Both the position numbers and the translations under genes were made by a program. Below the pieces are notes generated by a model, which worked only from the letters and a program-made list of their open reading frames with translations, was not told the DNA's origin and ran no database searches. Positions 46,058 through 54,373 of a DNA stretch of 64,000 nt are shown here, one piece after another. How positions within the stretch are numbered: position 1 is the first letter of the stretch; every line of letters starts with the position of its first letter. Source of the stretch: Desulfosarcina sp. BuS5 (lineage in GTDB: Bacteria; Desulfobacterota; Desulfobacteria; Desulfobacterales; BuS5); NCBI RefSeq assembly GCF_028752835.1, contig NZ_CP087952.1, positions 248,001-312,000 on the forward strand. Direction: 5' to 3'.

Positions 46058-47275
46058 ATGGCTTTAATTGTTCAAAAATACGGTGGCACTTCAGTTGCCG
46101 ATACTGACAGGATTCGCAATGTGGCAGAGCGTGTAGCGGAAGAATACGATAAGGGGAATGATATGATCGTTGTGGTTTCCGCTATGGCAGGAGTTACAGA
46201 CAGCATGACAAAGCTCGCCAACCAGGTTACTGACGCTCCTGAAAGCCGTGAACTCGATGTTCTTCTATCCACAGGAGAACAAACAACTGTCGCCCTGCTT
46301 GCAATGGCATTAATAGATATGGGCTATCCGGCCATGTCAATGCTTGGATACCAGGCAAACATTCGTACCAATGATGCATTCGGTAAGGCTCGCATTCTTG
46401 CTATTCACGCCGACCGTATGAAAAAACTTATCAAAAAAAGAAACATAATGGTTTTGGCCGGATTCCAGGGCTGTAATTTCGATGGAGACATAACAACTCT
46501 AGGCCGGGGGGGATCGGATACATCCGCAGTAGCAATAGCAGCAGCCCTAAAAGCTGATGTGTGTGAAATATTCACCGATGTAAAGGGTATCTATACGGCT
46601 GATCCCAACGTATGTTCAAAAGCGCAAAAATTGAATACAATATCGTATGATGAGATGCTTGAAATGTCTAGTCTGGGTGCCAAGGTTTTACAAATCCGTT
46701 CGGTTGAATTCGCGAAAAAATATAATGTGCCTGTACATGTCAGATCATCATTTTGCAAGGAGGAAGGAACAATGGTAGTTAATGAAGCTTTAAATATGGA
46801 AAGTCTTGTCGTGTCAGGCATAACCTGCAAAAAAAATGAAGCCAGGATAACACTTAAAAAAGTTCCCGATCAGCCTGGAATAGCGGCTAAACTTTTCTCT
46901 CCCATAGCCGAGGCAGGGATACTGGTTGATATGATTATTCAGAACACCCGCTCCGGGGGACAGACTGATCTTACTTTTACTGTCCCTCGGAGCGATTTTG
47001 ACAAGGCCATAGAGATATCCAGGAAAGTGGCTGAAGAGGTTGGAGCTGAGGAGGTCTTGATAGCGGAAAATATTGCAAAAATATCCGTAACCGGGGTTGG
47101 AATGAAGAATCATTCCGGAGTGGCCGCTAAAATGTTTGCCACCCTTGCCGCCGAGAATATCAATATAAGACTCATAAGCACTTCTGAGATCAGGATATCA
47201 TGCGTAATTGAAGCAAAGTATTCCGAACTTGCCGTGCGTGTGCTTCATACGGCTTTCGGGCTTGATAAAGATTAG
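46058..47275 (+). CDS. lysC: aspartate kinase
   Basis: LysC phosphorylates aspartate at the head of lysine, threonine and methionine synthesis. The 405 residues have the catalytic IVQKYGGTSVAD, VVVSAMAGVTD, TLGRGGSDTSAVA and FTDVKGIYTADP motifs, followed by two ACT domains (~265-400) that normally bind lysine and threonine. Its length and lack of a homoserine dehydrogenase domain match the single-function type. Upstream is GAAGGAATAACC; no leader peptide or lysine riboswitch is visible in the 25-base gap. Confidence 0.96.
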   Translation: MALIVQKYGGTSVADTDRIRNVAERVAEEYDKGNDMIVVVSAMAGVTDSMTKLANQVTDAPESRELDVLLSTGEQTTVALLAMALIDMGYPAMSMLGYQANIRTNDAFGKARILAIHADRMKKLIKKRNIMVLAGFQGCNFDGDITTLGRGGSDTSAVAIAAALKADVCEIFTDVKGIYTADPNVCSKAQKLNTISYDEMLEMSSLGAKVLQIRSVEFAKKYNVPVHVRSSFCKEEGTMVVNEALNMESLVVSGITCKKNEARITLKKVPDQPGIAAKLFSPIAEAGILVDMIIQNTRSGGQTDLTFTVPRSDFDKAIEISRKVAEEVGAEEVLIAENIAKISVTGVGMKNHSGVAAKMFATLAAENINIRLISTSEIRISCVIEAKYSELAVRVLHTAFGLDKD

Positions 47276-47284
47276 GAATTTTCT

Positions 47285-48001
47285 CTAAAGGATCCGTCTG
47301 AACCAGGCGATAGACTCCCTTACAAACTCCCTTTGGTGAGCGGGGTTATTCATGGGATGATCCCCTCCTTTCTGAATGATCAGTTTTTTAGGTTTTGATG
47401 CTTTTAAAAAGATTTCCTCAGCGTCTGAAGGCGGCACAATTTCATCTTCATCACCATGGAATATAAGAATATTACGCAATTGCCCAAGACTGTCTGATAA
47501 ATCAAAAATCAAGTTTTTTTTGTAAAACCGCAGATCTTCGGGTCTGGTTTTCTTAGAGCTTGCGGCTGCATCCACTATGGGTCCGCTTCTTACAGGAGCT
47601 GCAAAAACAACTATGGCTTCGGCATCAAGCTCAAGCGCTGTGCATAAACAGGCGGCACCTCCCATACTGCTTCCGAAAAGACCGGTACGGTCTCCTGTGT
47701 CGTCCCTCTCATGCATAAGCTTGACAGCAGATGACAGGTCCTGGCATCTGGATGCGAGTGTTGTAACTTCATAAAAATTGCCTTCGCTTTGACCTGCCCC
47801 GTGATGATCAAACCTGAAAAAAGCCAGACCCGCCTCATTGCACTGCCGTGCCAGGGCAATCTGTTTGGGCGAATTACCGCTGCTTAAAAGGCCGTGGGAA
47901 CCTATCACAACCGATGGTCTGAGAATATCCGGCATATGCAGAACCCCCTTAAGGAGATATCCGCCGGATGAAAAGACAATATTTTTTTGAAAAAATTTCA
48001 T
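47285..48001 (-). CDS. alpha/beta hydrolase (serine esterase-like)
   Basis: The 238-residue protein has the nucleophile elbow GLFGSSMGGAA, an acid in ILIFHGDEDEIVPPSD, and the catalytic His in GGDHPMNNP, giving the full Ser-Asp-His triad. The N-terminal part SHGLLSSGNSPKQ fits the oxyanion region. The fold is that of BAAT/UPF0227-like cytosolic hydrolases; the substrate is not evident. It is convergent with lysC, nine bases away. The repeat composite at 48009-48082 forms its upstream region. Confidence 0.85.
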   Translation of the reverse strand: MKFFQKNIVFSSGGYLLKGVLHMPDILRPSVVIGSHGLLSSGNSPKQIALARQCNEAGLAFFRFDHHGAGQSEGNFYEVTTLASRCQDLSSAVKLMHERDDTGDRTGLFGSSMGGAACLCTALELDAEAIVVFAAPVRSGPIVDAAASSKKTRPEDLRFYKKNLIFDLSDSLGQLRNILIFHGDEDEIVPPSDAEEIFLKASKPKKLIIQKGGDHPMNNPAHQREFVRESIAWFRRIL

Positions 48002-48008
48002 TTCTCAC

Positions 48009-48082
48009 GTAGGGGCACGATGCATCGTGCCCTATGAAGGTTTTTTGGCGATAACGCAGTGAAATTTATGTGGAAATCTATA
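48009..48082. repeat. composite repeat: GCACGATGCATCGTGC palindrome plus dispersed-repeat end
   Basis: GTAGGGGCACGATGCATCGT and its mirror occupy 48009-48035. CGATAACGCAGTGAAATTTA followed by TGTGGAAATCTATA at 48049-48082 is one end of the dispersed repeat in reverse orientation. The repeat end overlaps the stop codon of the GGDEF gene (TAG at 48080-48078). Confidence 0.75.
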
Positions 48083-49019
48083 ACTTTTTTGAAATCCTGT
48101 TTTCTTTTAACCGTAACCTGGCTATCTGAAGCAGTTCTTTCATGGTGCCTGGCTGGTCAAAGCCATAATTGACAACCCCGGTAGTAAAAGCAATATCATA
48201 TGTTTTGAATGAAAATTTATTGTGCCGCTCAATATTGCTTTTTAACCTTGCCATGATGGCCTTTTCCCCATTTTGAACAATCTCCAGCGCCAGTACAACA
48301 AACAACCCATCCTCTCCGAATCTGGCGATTACATCTGTTCCTCTGAAAGTATTTTTTAATATATTGGCTGCTGCTTTTATGGAGTTGGAGGCTTCAGCTT
48401 CACCGAATTTTTTTGTAATTGTTTCGAGATCGGCAAACTCCAACATCATAATTAATGTAGCTACTTTGTTACGCTTGGCCATATTATGCTGCTGTTCCGC
48501 AAGCAGGAGAAATGCCCTTTTGTTGTGCAATCCTGTCAGGCTGTCTTTTAATAAAAAATCAGGCATAACTTCGGGATTGTCCGCATCATTATCCTTCTCT
48601 TCCAGCATGTGCTCAAACTCAATCATCGCTTCCCTGTATTGTCGAAGTAATCCAATGATTTCGGAAGAAGCGGATGCATGCCTGATAAGCAGATAATTAT
48701 TTTTGCCTAGAGAAGTTGAGACTGCCTGAAGATAATGGGCTTCATCATCCTTGTCTATTTCAGTCCACCATCCTGACTCGCTGGTTCCTGCAAGCTCTGG
48801 TTTTCCATTTACTAAAAAACCGGAATCATCTATGAAACCTGTCAGGAATGGAAAGATATCGGCAGGATTAACTATTCTCTCTTCTTTATTGTCTGATAAA
48901 AAAAAACATTTAAAGCAGGCCGGAATTTCGTCAGGCAGAGTAAATGACCCTTTATTTTCATGTTTCATCACAACCATATCCATGGCTGATAAAAAATTTA
49001 CATTTGCAGGTTTGCTCAT
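48078..49019 (-). CDS. GGDEF-family protein with a degenerate active site
   Basis: The 313-residue soluble protein has a ~145-residue N-terminal region of unknown fold and a C-terminal GGDEF-like domain beginning LLKDSLTGLHNKRAF. The catalytic loop reads RFGEDGLFVVL instead of GG(D/E)EF, so diguanylate cyclase activity is unlikely. Such proteins often bind c-di-GMP or GTP, or act as dimerisation modules. It is 16 bases downstream of the kinase-GTPase gene on the same strand, suggesting one signalling operon. Confidence 0.82.
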   Translation of the reverse strand: MSKPANVNFLSAMDMVVMKHENKGSFTLPDEIPACFKCFFLSDNKEERIVNPADIFPFLTGFIDDSGFLVNGKPELAGTSESGWWTEIDKDDEAHYLQAVSTSLGKNNYLLIRHASASSEIIGLLRQYREAMIEFEHMLEEKDNDADNPEVMPDFLLKDSLTGLHNKRAFLLLAEQQHNMAKRNKVATLIMMLEFADLETITKKFGEAEASNSIKAAANILKNTFRGTDVIARFGEDGLFVVLALEIVQNGEKAIMARLKSNIERHNKFSFKTYDIAFTTGVVNYGFDQPGTMKELLQIARLRLKENRISKKL

Positions 49020-49035
49020 ATAATCTCACCGTTTT

Positions 49036-50574
49036 TCAAGGGTTTTTAAGCATTTTTGCAATCAGCAACATAAAGGCCTTGTTAACACCCAGGCCGGTTT
49101 TGGCGCTTGTATTTATTACAGTCCAGCCCATGGCTTTCAAGCCGGCCAGCGTCCCTTTGGTTATTTCAGACTCTTTTGAAAGATCGGATTTGTTTACGAC
49201 ACAAATAAACGGAATTTTGGCCGAAATTTTTTCCGCCCTTTTCCGGATAGAGACCGCCCTGTTAAGGGTGAAAAATCGCGTGGAATCGATTACAATAATA
49301 TAACCCTCCATATTACTCATAAGATTCGGACTTATTTCGCTAACTTTGTCTTCTCCTCCAAAATCCCATATATCGAGATCCACTTTTCGGTCTTCATAGT
49401 TTATCTCTTTTTTGCAAACTGTAACGCCGAATGTAAAATTATACTTCCCAGGAGAGGCTCCATAAGCAAAACGCCTCGCTATGCTTGTTTTGCCGGCAGC
49501 AAGGGCTCCGAAAACAGATATTCTCTTTTTTATAACCGGTTTCGGAATACTGTCATCAGAGATAAAAATTGTGGCATCATACTTCTGATTATCAGCCTCT
49601 ATCGTCAGGCTTGCAGCCTTCATCATGGCCTGCTCTTCAACAGGGATTGATTTTTTGTACAGGTTTTTCATAAACCTGGCAAGTCCCCACATAGTCGGCC
49701 TTAATGAGAGCTCACGGATAGATGTCTCCACATCTGTCAGCATATCCCCGCAAGACTGATATCGCTTTTCAAGATCTTTTGCAAGGGCTCGATGTATGAT
49801 TCTACTGATCGCAGGCGGCAGTTTATCAACAAGATTTTCAGGGGGCTCAAACTCAGCCTTTCTGGCTCTGGCCAGAACCTCCATAGTATTCCCTTTATAT
49901 AGCCTTTCTCCGGTCGCCATTTCGTACAAAACAGCTCCGATTGCAAAAATATCGGAGCGAATATCCAGGTTTTTTCCCTCGGCCTGTTCAGGTGACATAT
50001 ACCCGACCTTGCCCTTGATCAGTCCGAATTGCGTGGCTTGATTCTGGCTGGAGGCCTTGGCAATTCCGAAATCAATAATTTTTACCTCTCCTTCATAAGA
50101 GATAAAGATGTTGGGAGGGCTGATGTCCCTGTGTATAATATTAAGCGGTTGTCCCTGAAAATTTTTTAGTGTATGAGCATAATCCAGTCCATTGCAGACA
50201 CATGAAATAATCTGGAGGACTATTTCAAGATCAAACAGCCTGTTCTTCTTTTTTAGAGTACCGATTATGGATCGAAGATTCCTACCGAAGAGGTACTCCA
50301 TAGCAATAAAATAATCTTTACCCATTTTGCCGAAATCATGAGTTCTAATGATATTTTCATGCTGAAGAAATGCTGCAAGTCTGGCTTCATTAATAAACGA
50401 TTCTATCAGACCTTTTTCACCTACCAGATGGGGCAGAATTTTTTTAACCGCAACAAGTTTTTCAAATCCTTCGTCGCCAGTTATTTTGCCGCGATAGAGT
50501 TCGGCCATACCGCCGGTTGCTATCCGATCCAGCAACAAATATTTTCCGAATCTTTCAGGTTGAAGCGCACTCAT
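49036..50574 (-). CDS. Ser/Thr protein kinase fused to a Ras/Rab-like small GTPase
   Basis: Residues ~10-275 form a eukaryote-type kinase: GGMAELYRG (glycine loop), AVKKIL (Lys), IIHRDISPPN (catalytic Asp), IIDFGIA (DFG) and GKVGYMSPEQ (activation segment). Residues ~350-510 form a GTPase: GALAAGKTS (G1), DIWDFGGED (G3), VVNKSD (G4) and NTSAKTG (G5). No membrane helix or PASTA sensor is seen between them. The start is ATG 50574 (MSALQPERFGKYLL); an ATT or other codon four residues earlier is unnecessary. The fusion suggests that kinase and GTPase act on one process, perhaps polarity or motility, which is speculative. Confidence 0.9.
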   Translation of the reverse strand: MSALQPERFGKYLLLDRIATGGMAELYRGKITGDEGFEKLVAVKKILPHLVGEKGLIESFINEARLAAFLQHENIIRTHDFGKMGKDYFIAMEYLFGRNLRSIIGTLKKKNRLFDLEIVLQIISCVCNGLDYAHTLKNFQGQPLNIIHRDISPPNIFISYEGEVKIIDFGIAKASSQNQATQFGLIKGKVGYMSPEQAEGKNLDIRSDIFAIGAVLYEMATGERLYKGNTMEVLARARKAEFEPPENLVDKLPPAISRIIHRALAKDLEKRYQSCGDMLTDVETSIRELSLRPTMWGLARFMKNLYKKSIPVEEQAMMKAASLTIEADNQKYDATIFISDDSIPKPVIKKRISVFGALAAGKTSIARRFAYGASPGKYNFTFGVTVCKKEINYEDRKVDLDIWDFGGEDKVSEISPNLMSNMEGYIIVIDSTRFFTLNRAVSIRKRAEKISAKIPFICVVNKSDLSKESEITKGTLAGLKAMGWTVINTSAKTGLGVNKAFMLLIAKMLKNP

Positions 50575-50767
50575 AAGTATAATCAAGCTCTTTCGAGGTA
50601 TAATTAAAAAGATAACCTTTTTATTATAACATTGTTGTTCTTTGGGTTTACTAAAAATAAATTTATATTTTCAGGTATTGACAGATTTAATATTTTTTTA
50701 TTTATATTTAAATAATGCTAAGCAAAAAACATGCCTGAAGCCACTAAAACATATGTAATATGAAATA

Positions 50768-50892
50768 CTATAGATTGTCAGATAATTACCCGATTTGAAA
50801 ATTTGTCACAAGGCTATGGGGCGGAAGGAGTATCGTAACACTCCGATGATTGATAATGCAGTGAAATTATTGATTTATGTGATAATCTATAG
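50768..50892 (-). repeat. dispersed repeat, copy 5, with a longer core
   Basis: It runs from CTATAGATTGTCAGATAATT through CACAAGGCTATGGGGCGGAAGG and ATGCAGTGAAATTATTGATT to AATCTATAGG. Orientation is opposite to copies 3 and 4, and the length is about 125 bases. It occupies the gap between the TIM-barrel gene and the kinase gene. Confidence 0.8.
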
Positions 50893-50936
50893 GATTCTTA
50901 CTGTTGGAAGTGATCCTGTATCCCGCTCCTGAAAAA

Positions 50937-51722
50937 TTACACACCCTGATCCGCCAGATATCCGTCGATCAGCTTTTTTGTTTGAAGCAGGCCATCAGGC
51001 TCCCTTATTTCTATGACCCACCATCTGCATCCTGCATCTTGCAGGAGATCGAGACGATGTCTGATATCATTGATCTGTTCAGGGGGCACATGCCCGACTC
51101 CTGCCAATTCAGTGTGGTATATGTGTGCGTTTAAAATATTGCCGGAATGGGGAGCGATAAAATCGCTAACAGCATACTGCTGGGTGCATACGGATTCACA
51201 AGCATGCGCATGGCCTATATCGCATGTTACAAAAGCTCCGGTTTTGCGGATAAGTTTTTCAAACAAGTTGGGCTTGCTTGTCCATCCCCAGGCAAGATTT
51301 TCAAGACAGATCTTGACCCCTTGTTTTGCTCCAAGTTGAACTATTTGTCTTAGATTAACGATGGTATCTTTCCAGGAAAGAAGTTGTGTGGAATTATGCC
51401 CAAGCCCTATATGAACCGTTACATGATCAAAATCAGCTTTTGCGACAAGACGAATTATGCTACTGAAAACATCAATAGCTGCTTTTGACTTTGCATAGTC
51501 GCTATGCCCGAAGTCCATCCGGTTGAATGGACAGTGAAAACGAATTTCAAGGGGATGAAAAAATGACATTTTTTTTACCCACGCTGACTCTTCCTCCGGG
51601 GTTTTGGGGAGGTTATCCAGATCAAAAGACCAGTCTATCCCTGAAAAACCATGAACCATGGCGAATTCCTTAAGTTCATTAATATCATTTAAAAAATTGC
51701 ATAAAACAAGTTTAGGCCTCAC
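50937..51722 (-). CDS. TIM-barrel protein of the xylose-isomerase/AP-endonuclease-2 superfamily
   Basis: The 261-residue protein has the sugar-phosphate isomerase/epimerase pattern: FSGIDWSFD, EIRFHCPF, HVTVHIGLGHN, KICLENLAWGW, VTCDIGHAHA, NAHIYHTELAG and WWVIEIREP. The His, Glu and Asp residues that bind metal in this fold are in their expected places. The substrate is unknown. It stands alone between two intergenic stretches. Either a sugar isomerase or an endonuclease IV-like role is possible, but the sequence is closer to the isomerase group. Confidence 0.82.
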   Translation of the reverse strand: MRPKLVLCNFLNDINELKEFAMVHGFSGIDWSFDLDNLPKTPEEESAWVKKMSFFHPLEIRFHCPFNRMDFGHSDYAKSKAAIDVFSSIIRLVAKADFDHVTVHIGLGHNSTQLLSWKDTIVNLRQIVQLGAKQGVKICLENLAWGWTSKPNLFEKLIRKTGAFVTCDIGHAHACESVCTQQYAVSDFIAPHSGNILNAHIYHTELAGVGHVPPEQINDIRHRLDLLQDAGCRWWVIEIREPDGLLQTKKLIDGYLADQGV

Positions 51723-51956
51723 TGTGATTCACCTTTGGGTAGATATTTTTATAAATTAGTTAATACTTGAAACAATATGTTTAAAACTCTGATAAGTCAA
51801 ATTTGAATTTCCGATAAATATTTTGCGGCAATTGATTAAAACCGATTTATCAAAATAAAAATTTACGAATTTCAAAATTTACAAAATGCTGCATGAATGC
51901 TATATTTTATTATAAACAGGGATTTAAAGGGATTTTGTGTAATTTCTCGATACATA

Positions 51957-53297
51957 ATGCAAAAGAATATTTCAAAAAAGTGTATTCTCATTCTCCTGGA
52001 TGGAATAGGGGATCGTTCGTACAGGCAATTTAATCATCAAACACCTCTGCAGGCCGCTCGAACTCCTGTGCTCGATTCATTGTCAAAAAACAGTGCAAAC
52101 GGTCTTTACCATGCTGCATTGATAGGCCAGGCTCTTCCCAGTGAAAACGCTCACCTTCTTATGTTTGGCTATGATATTACCGATTTTCCGGGCAGGGGGG
52201 CACTCGAAGCCCTGGGCGCAGGAATTGATATTTCCAATGATGATGTTGCCATACTATCTCATTTCGTCAGCTTAAGGGAGTTTGGCAGACACCTTACAGT
52301 AGAGGACAACAAACCTGAAGTAACGGCAGAGGAGACTTCAGAGTTTATAAAAACCGTATCTGCTTATGAAACAGGTCATGTGAAAATCAGTTTTGTGCCG
52401 ACAGGAGGAATACGCGGAATAATTATCCTTTCCGGAGATGTGGCTCCTTATATTACTGATTCAGATCCATTTATAACCGGCATGAACATGATTTCAGTGG
52501 CGCCGTGGTTGAATTACGGAAATGATAATTTTTCATTAAACGCGGCTTCCGCACTTAATAAATATCTTGCATGGGTATATCAGCGTTTAAAAGATCATCC
52601 AGCAAACCGGATGCGTACAGATAAAGGGAAAATGCCGATTAACGGGATTGTAACCCAGCGGTCGGGACGGTTGAAAAAAATAACGCCTTTTCAAGTTCGT
52701 TACGGCTTAAAAGGACTCTCCATCGCGTCAGGATTGGTTTACTGGGGCATTAGCACCTTTGTAGGCATGGATATTGAAAAAGTTACAGATACAAAAGATC
52801 CTGCCGATGATATGGCAAAACGTTTAGCGCTGGCACATAAGAGGATAAAAGATGGATACGAATTTGTGCATGTGCATACAAAAGTTGCCGATGAAGCCGC
52901 CCATACTAAAGATCCCGCTGCAAAAAAAGCTGCAATTGAGGCCATAGACGCCGGGATAGGGTTGGAAATAGAATCTATTAAAAATGATCCTGATATTCTT
53001 CTGGTTGTAACTGCAGATCATTCAACACCAAGCTCCGGGCCACTTATCCATTCTGGTGAGTCGGTTCCTGTTATGTTTTACGGAACCGGGGTGAGGCGTG
53101 ATAATGTCAGTGAATTTAATGAGATCAGTGCCGCCCCGGGAGTCTTGGGAAATTTACGGGGAAAGGAGCTTATTTATATGATTTTAAATCATCTTGATCG
53201 TTCAAAGCTCCATGGGATAATGGACACACCTGTCGATCAGCCCTACTGGCCTGGCGTATGTGAGCCCTTCGATAATAGTATCAAATGCAAAAAATAG
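51957..53297 (+). CDS. ApgM-like cofactor-independent phosphoglycerate mutase family protein
   Basis: This alkaline-phosphatase-superfamily protein has KCILILLDGIGDR at the start (first metal Asp), LPSENAHLLMFGYD (nucleophile region), FVHVHTKVADEAAH, LVVTADHSTPSS (metal Asp-His) and SGESVPVMFYG. This pattern is the archaeal-type ApgM group, which interconverts 2- and 3-phosphoglycerate; related proteins act on phosphonates. ATG 51957 is chosen because homology begins there, though the frame is open to 51897. It overlaps the next gene by 13 bases. Confidence 0.85.
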   Translation: MQKNISKKCILILLDGIGDRSYRQFNHQTPLQAARTPVLDSLSKNSANGLYHAALIGQALPSENAHLLMFGYDITDFPGRGALEALGAGIDISNDDVAILSHFVSLREFGRHLTVEDNKPEVTAEETSEFIKTVSAYETGHVKISFVPTGGIRGIIILSGDVAPYITDSDPFITGMNMISVAPWLNYGNDNFSLNAASALNKYLAWVYQRLKDHPANRMRTDKGKMPINGIVTQRSGRLKKITPFQVRYGLKGLSIASGLVYWGISTFVGMDIEKVTDTKDPADDMAKRLALAHKRIKDGYEFVHVHTKVADEAAHTKDPAAKKAAIEAIDAGIGLEIESIKNDPDILLVVTADHSTPSSGPLIHSGESVPVMFYGTGVRRDNVSEFNEISAAPGVLGNLRGKELIYMILNHLDRSKLHGIMDTPVDQPYWPGVCEPFDNSIKCKK

Positions 53298-53842
53298 AGT
53301 ATAAAACAGGCGTAATTCATGGCAGGTTTCAGATCCTGCACAATGATCATATAAAATATCTTCTGGCAGGAAAAAAAATGTGCAGACATCTTGTGGTGGG
53401 AATAACGAACCCTGACCCGTTTTTAACCAGACAGGAAGATGCAGATCCAAACAGAAATGCTCCCCAGGCAAACCCTTTAACCTATTATGAACGCTATGTT
53501 ATGGTAGGCTCAGCTCTTGAGGAAGCAGGGGTAAGTCCCAGGGAATTTTCAATAGTACCCTTTCCGATCAGCCTCCCCGAGCTTTACAAATACTATGTGC
53601 CCATGGATGCTGTATTTTTTCTTTCAATATATGATGAATGGGGCAAAAAAAAATTAAACATGTTTAAGGCACAGGGACTTGAAATCAATCTGCTGTGGGA
53701 AGTTCCTCCTGAAAAAAAAGGAATCAGCGCAAGTGATGTCAGGGCAGGCATAAAAAATGGAGAGCCCTGGGAACATTTGGTTCCTCCGAGTGTCTCGGAG
53801 CTCATAAAAAAATGGAATATTGTGGCCAGACTAAAAGCCTAA
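53285..53842 (+). CDS. nicotinamide-nucleotide adenylyltransferase-like protein
   Basis: The 185-residue nucleotidyltransferase starts with GVIHGRFQILHNDHIKYL. This matches the GRFQPxHxGH motif of archaeal-type NadM, with HNDH in place of HxGH, and it ends with GISASDVRAGI, which resembles the ISxTxIR motif. VVGITNPDPFLT and NPLTYYERYVMV fit the same family. It probably forms NAD from NMN or a related dinucleotide. The pairing with an ApgM-like gene by overlap suggests a shared pathway that I cannot name. Confidence 0.82.
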   Translation: MQKIEYKTGVIHGRFQILHNDHIKYLLAGKKMCRHLVVGITNPDPFLTRQEDADPNRNAPQANPLTYYERYVMVGSALEEAGVSPREFSIVPFPISLPELYKYYVPMDAVFFLSIYDEWGKKKLNMFKAQGLEINLLWEVPPEKKGISASDVRAGIKNGEPWEHLVPPSVSELIKKWNIVARLKA

Positions 53843-53951
53843 GAGATACGATATTGTTAAAGAATGGATAGAAGCAACAAAGGCAAATTGAAATAGTTCC
53901 TTGTTTTTTTGTAAATTTTAACCGGTTTACCCGGGTTAGGCTTAAACTCAG

Positions 53952-54116
53952 ATGGATGAACTTAAATGTATTTTTTGTGGTAAGGTGGCAGAGATCCGGG
54001 GTAGGTGATCTAATGCTCGTGTGGTCTGCAGGTCATGCGGAATGGAAACAACACTAAATGATTACAGAGACCAGATAGAGGCCTGGATTGATCAAGTATG
54101 GAAAATGCTTGCCTGA
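53952..54116 (+). pseudogene. small Lar-like zinc-ribbon gene interrupted by in-frame TGA
   Basis: In one frame from ATG 53952 the sequence reads MDELKCIFCGKVAEIRGR, a TGA at 54006-54008, then SNARVVCRSCGMETTLNDY and a final EAWIDQVWKMLA before TGA at 54114. The two C-x2-C pairs and the EAW segment resemble Lar-family restriction-alleviation and zinc-ribbon proteins of about 55-65 residues. A single nonsense change would explain the break. Selenocysteine insertion at the TGA is less likely, as I see no convincing SECIS-type hairpin directly after it. Confidence 0.5.
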
Positions 54117-54246
54117 GCTGGCGCTCATAAATATGGAAAAAACGCTGGTAAAAGCGGTAACCGGCAAATTTTTTCAACTCCTGTTCGCAAAAGTAATTGT
54201 GAAAAACAAACCTCAAAATTAAGCCTGCGATAGGTTTACAATGCCT

Positions 54247-54357
54247 CCCATTCACGCTGACACCCGAAGCCAAGAAAAAAAACTTTAGCAAATACGACTT
54301 CTAACAAGGCATACGCAAATGCAAAAACATCACGGCTTTGGGTGTCAGCGTGATGGG
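54247..54357. repeat. inverted repeat with ~19-bp arms
   Basis: CACGCTGACACCCGAAGCC at 54253-54271 and GGCTTTGGGTGTCAGCGTG at 54334-54352 match at 18 of 19 positions and enclose ~62 AT-rich bases. Matching continues outward through CCCAT/ATGGG. It lies just downstream of the TIGR04076-like gene and may be a terminator-like or mobile palindrome. Nothing else is evident in the 257-base gap. Confidence 0.65.
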
Positions 54358-54373
54358 ATTTTTATATTTCGTT

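Noticed and set aside
50675-50710. TTGACA with a TTATAT-like box 17 bases later on the plus strand
   Set aside because: It points toward minus-strand genes with no plus-strand gene for more than 1 kb, in very AT-rich sequence, so it is probably chance.
54006-54008. TGA as a selenocysteine codon
   Set aside because: No convincing SECIS-type hairpin directly follows and the family position is not known to be Cys; a nonsense mutation is simpler.
54010-54291. 93-codon minus-strand frame
   Set aside because: It is antisense to the Lar-like remnant and runs into the inverted repeat; no support as a gene.
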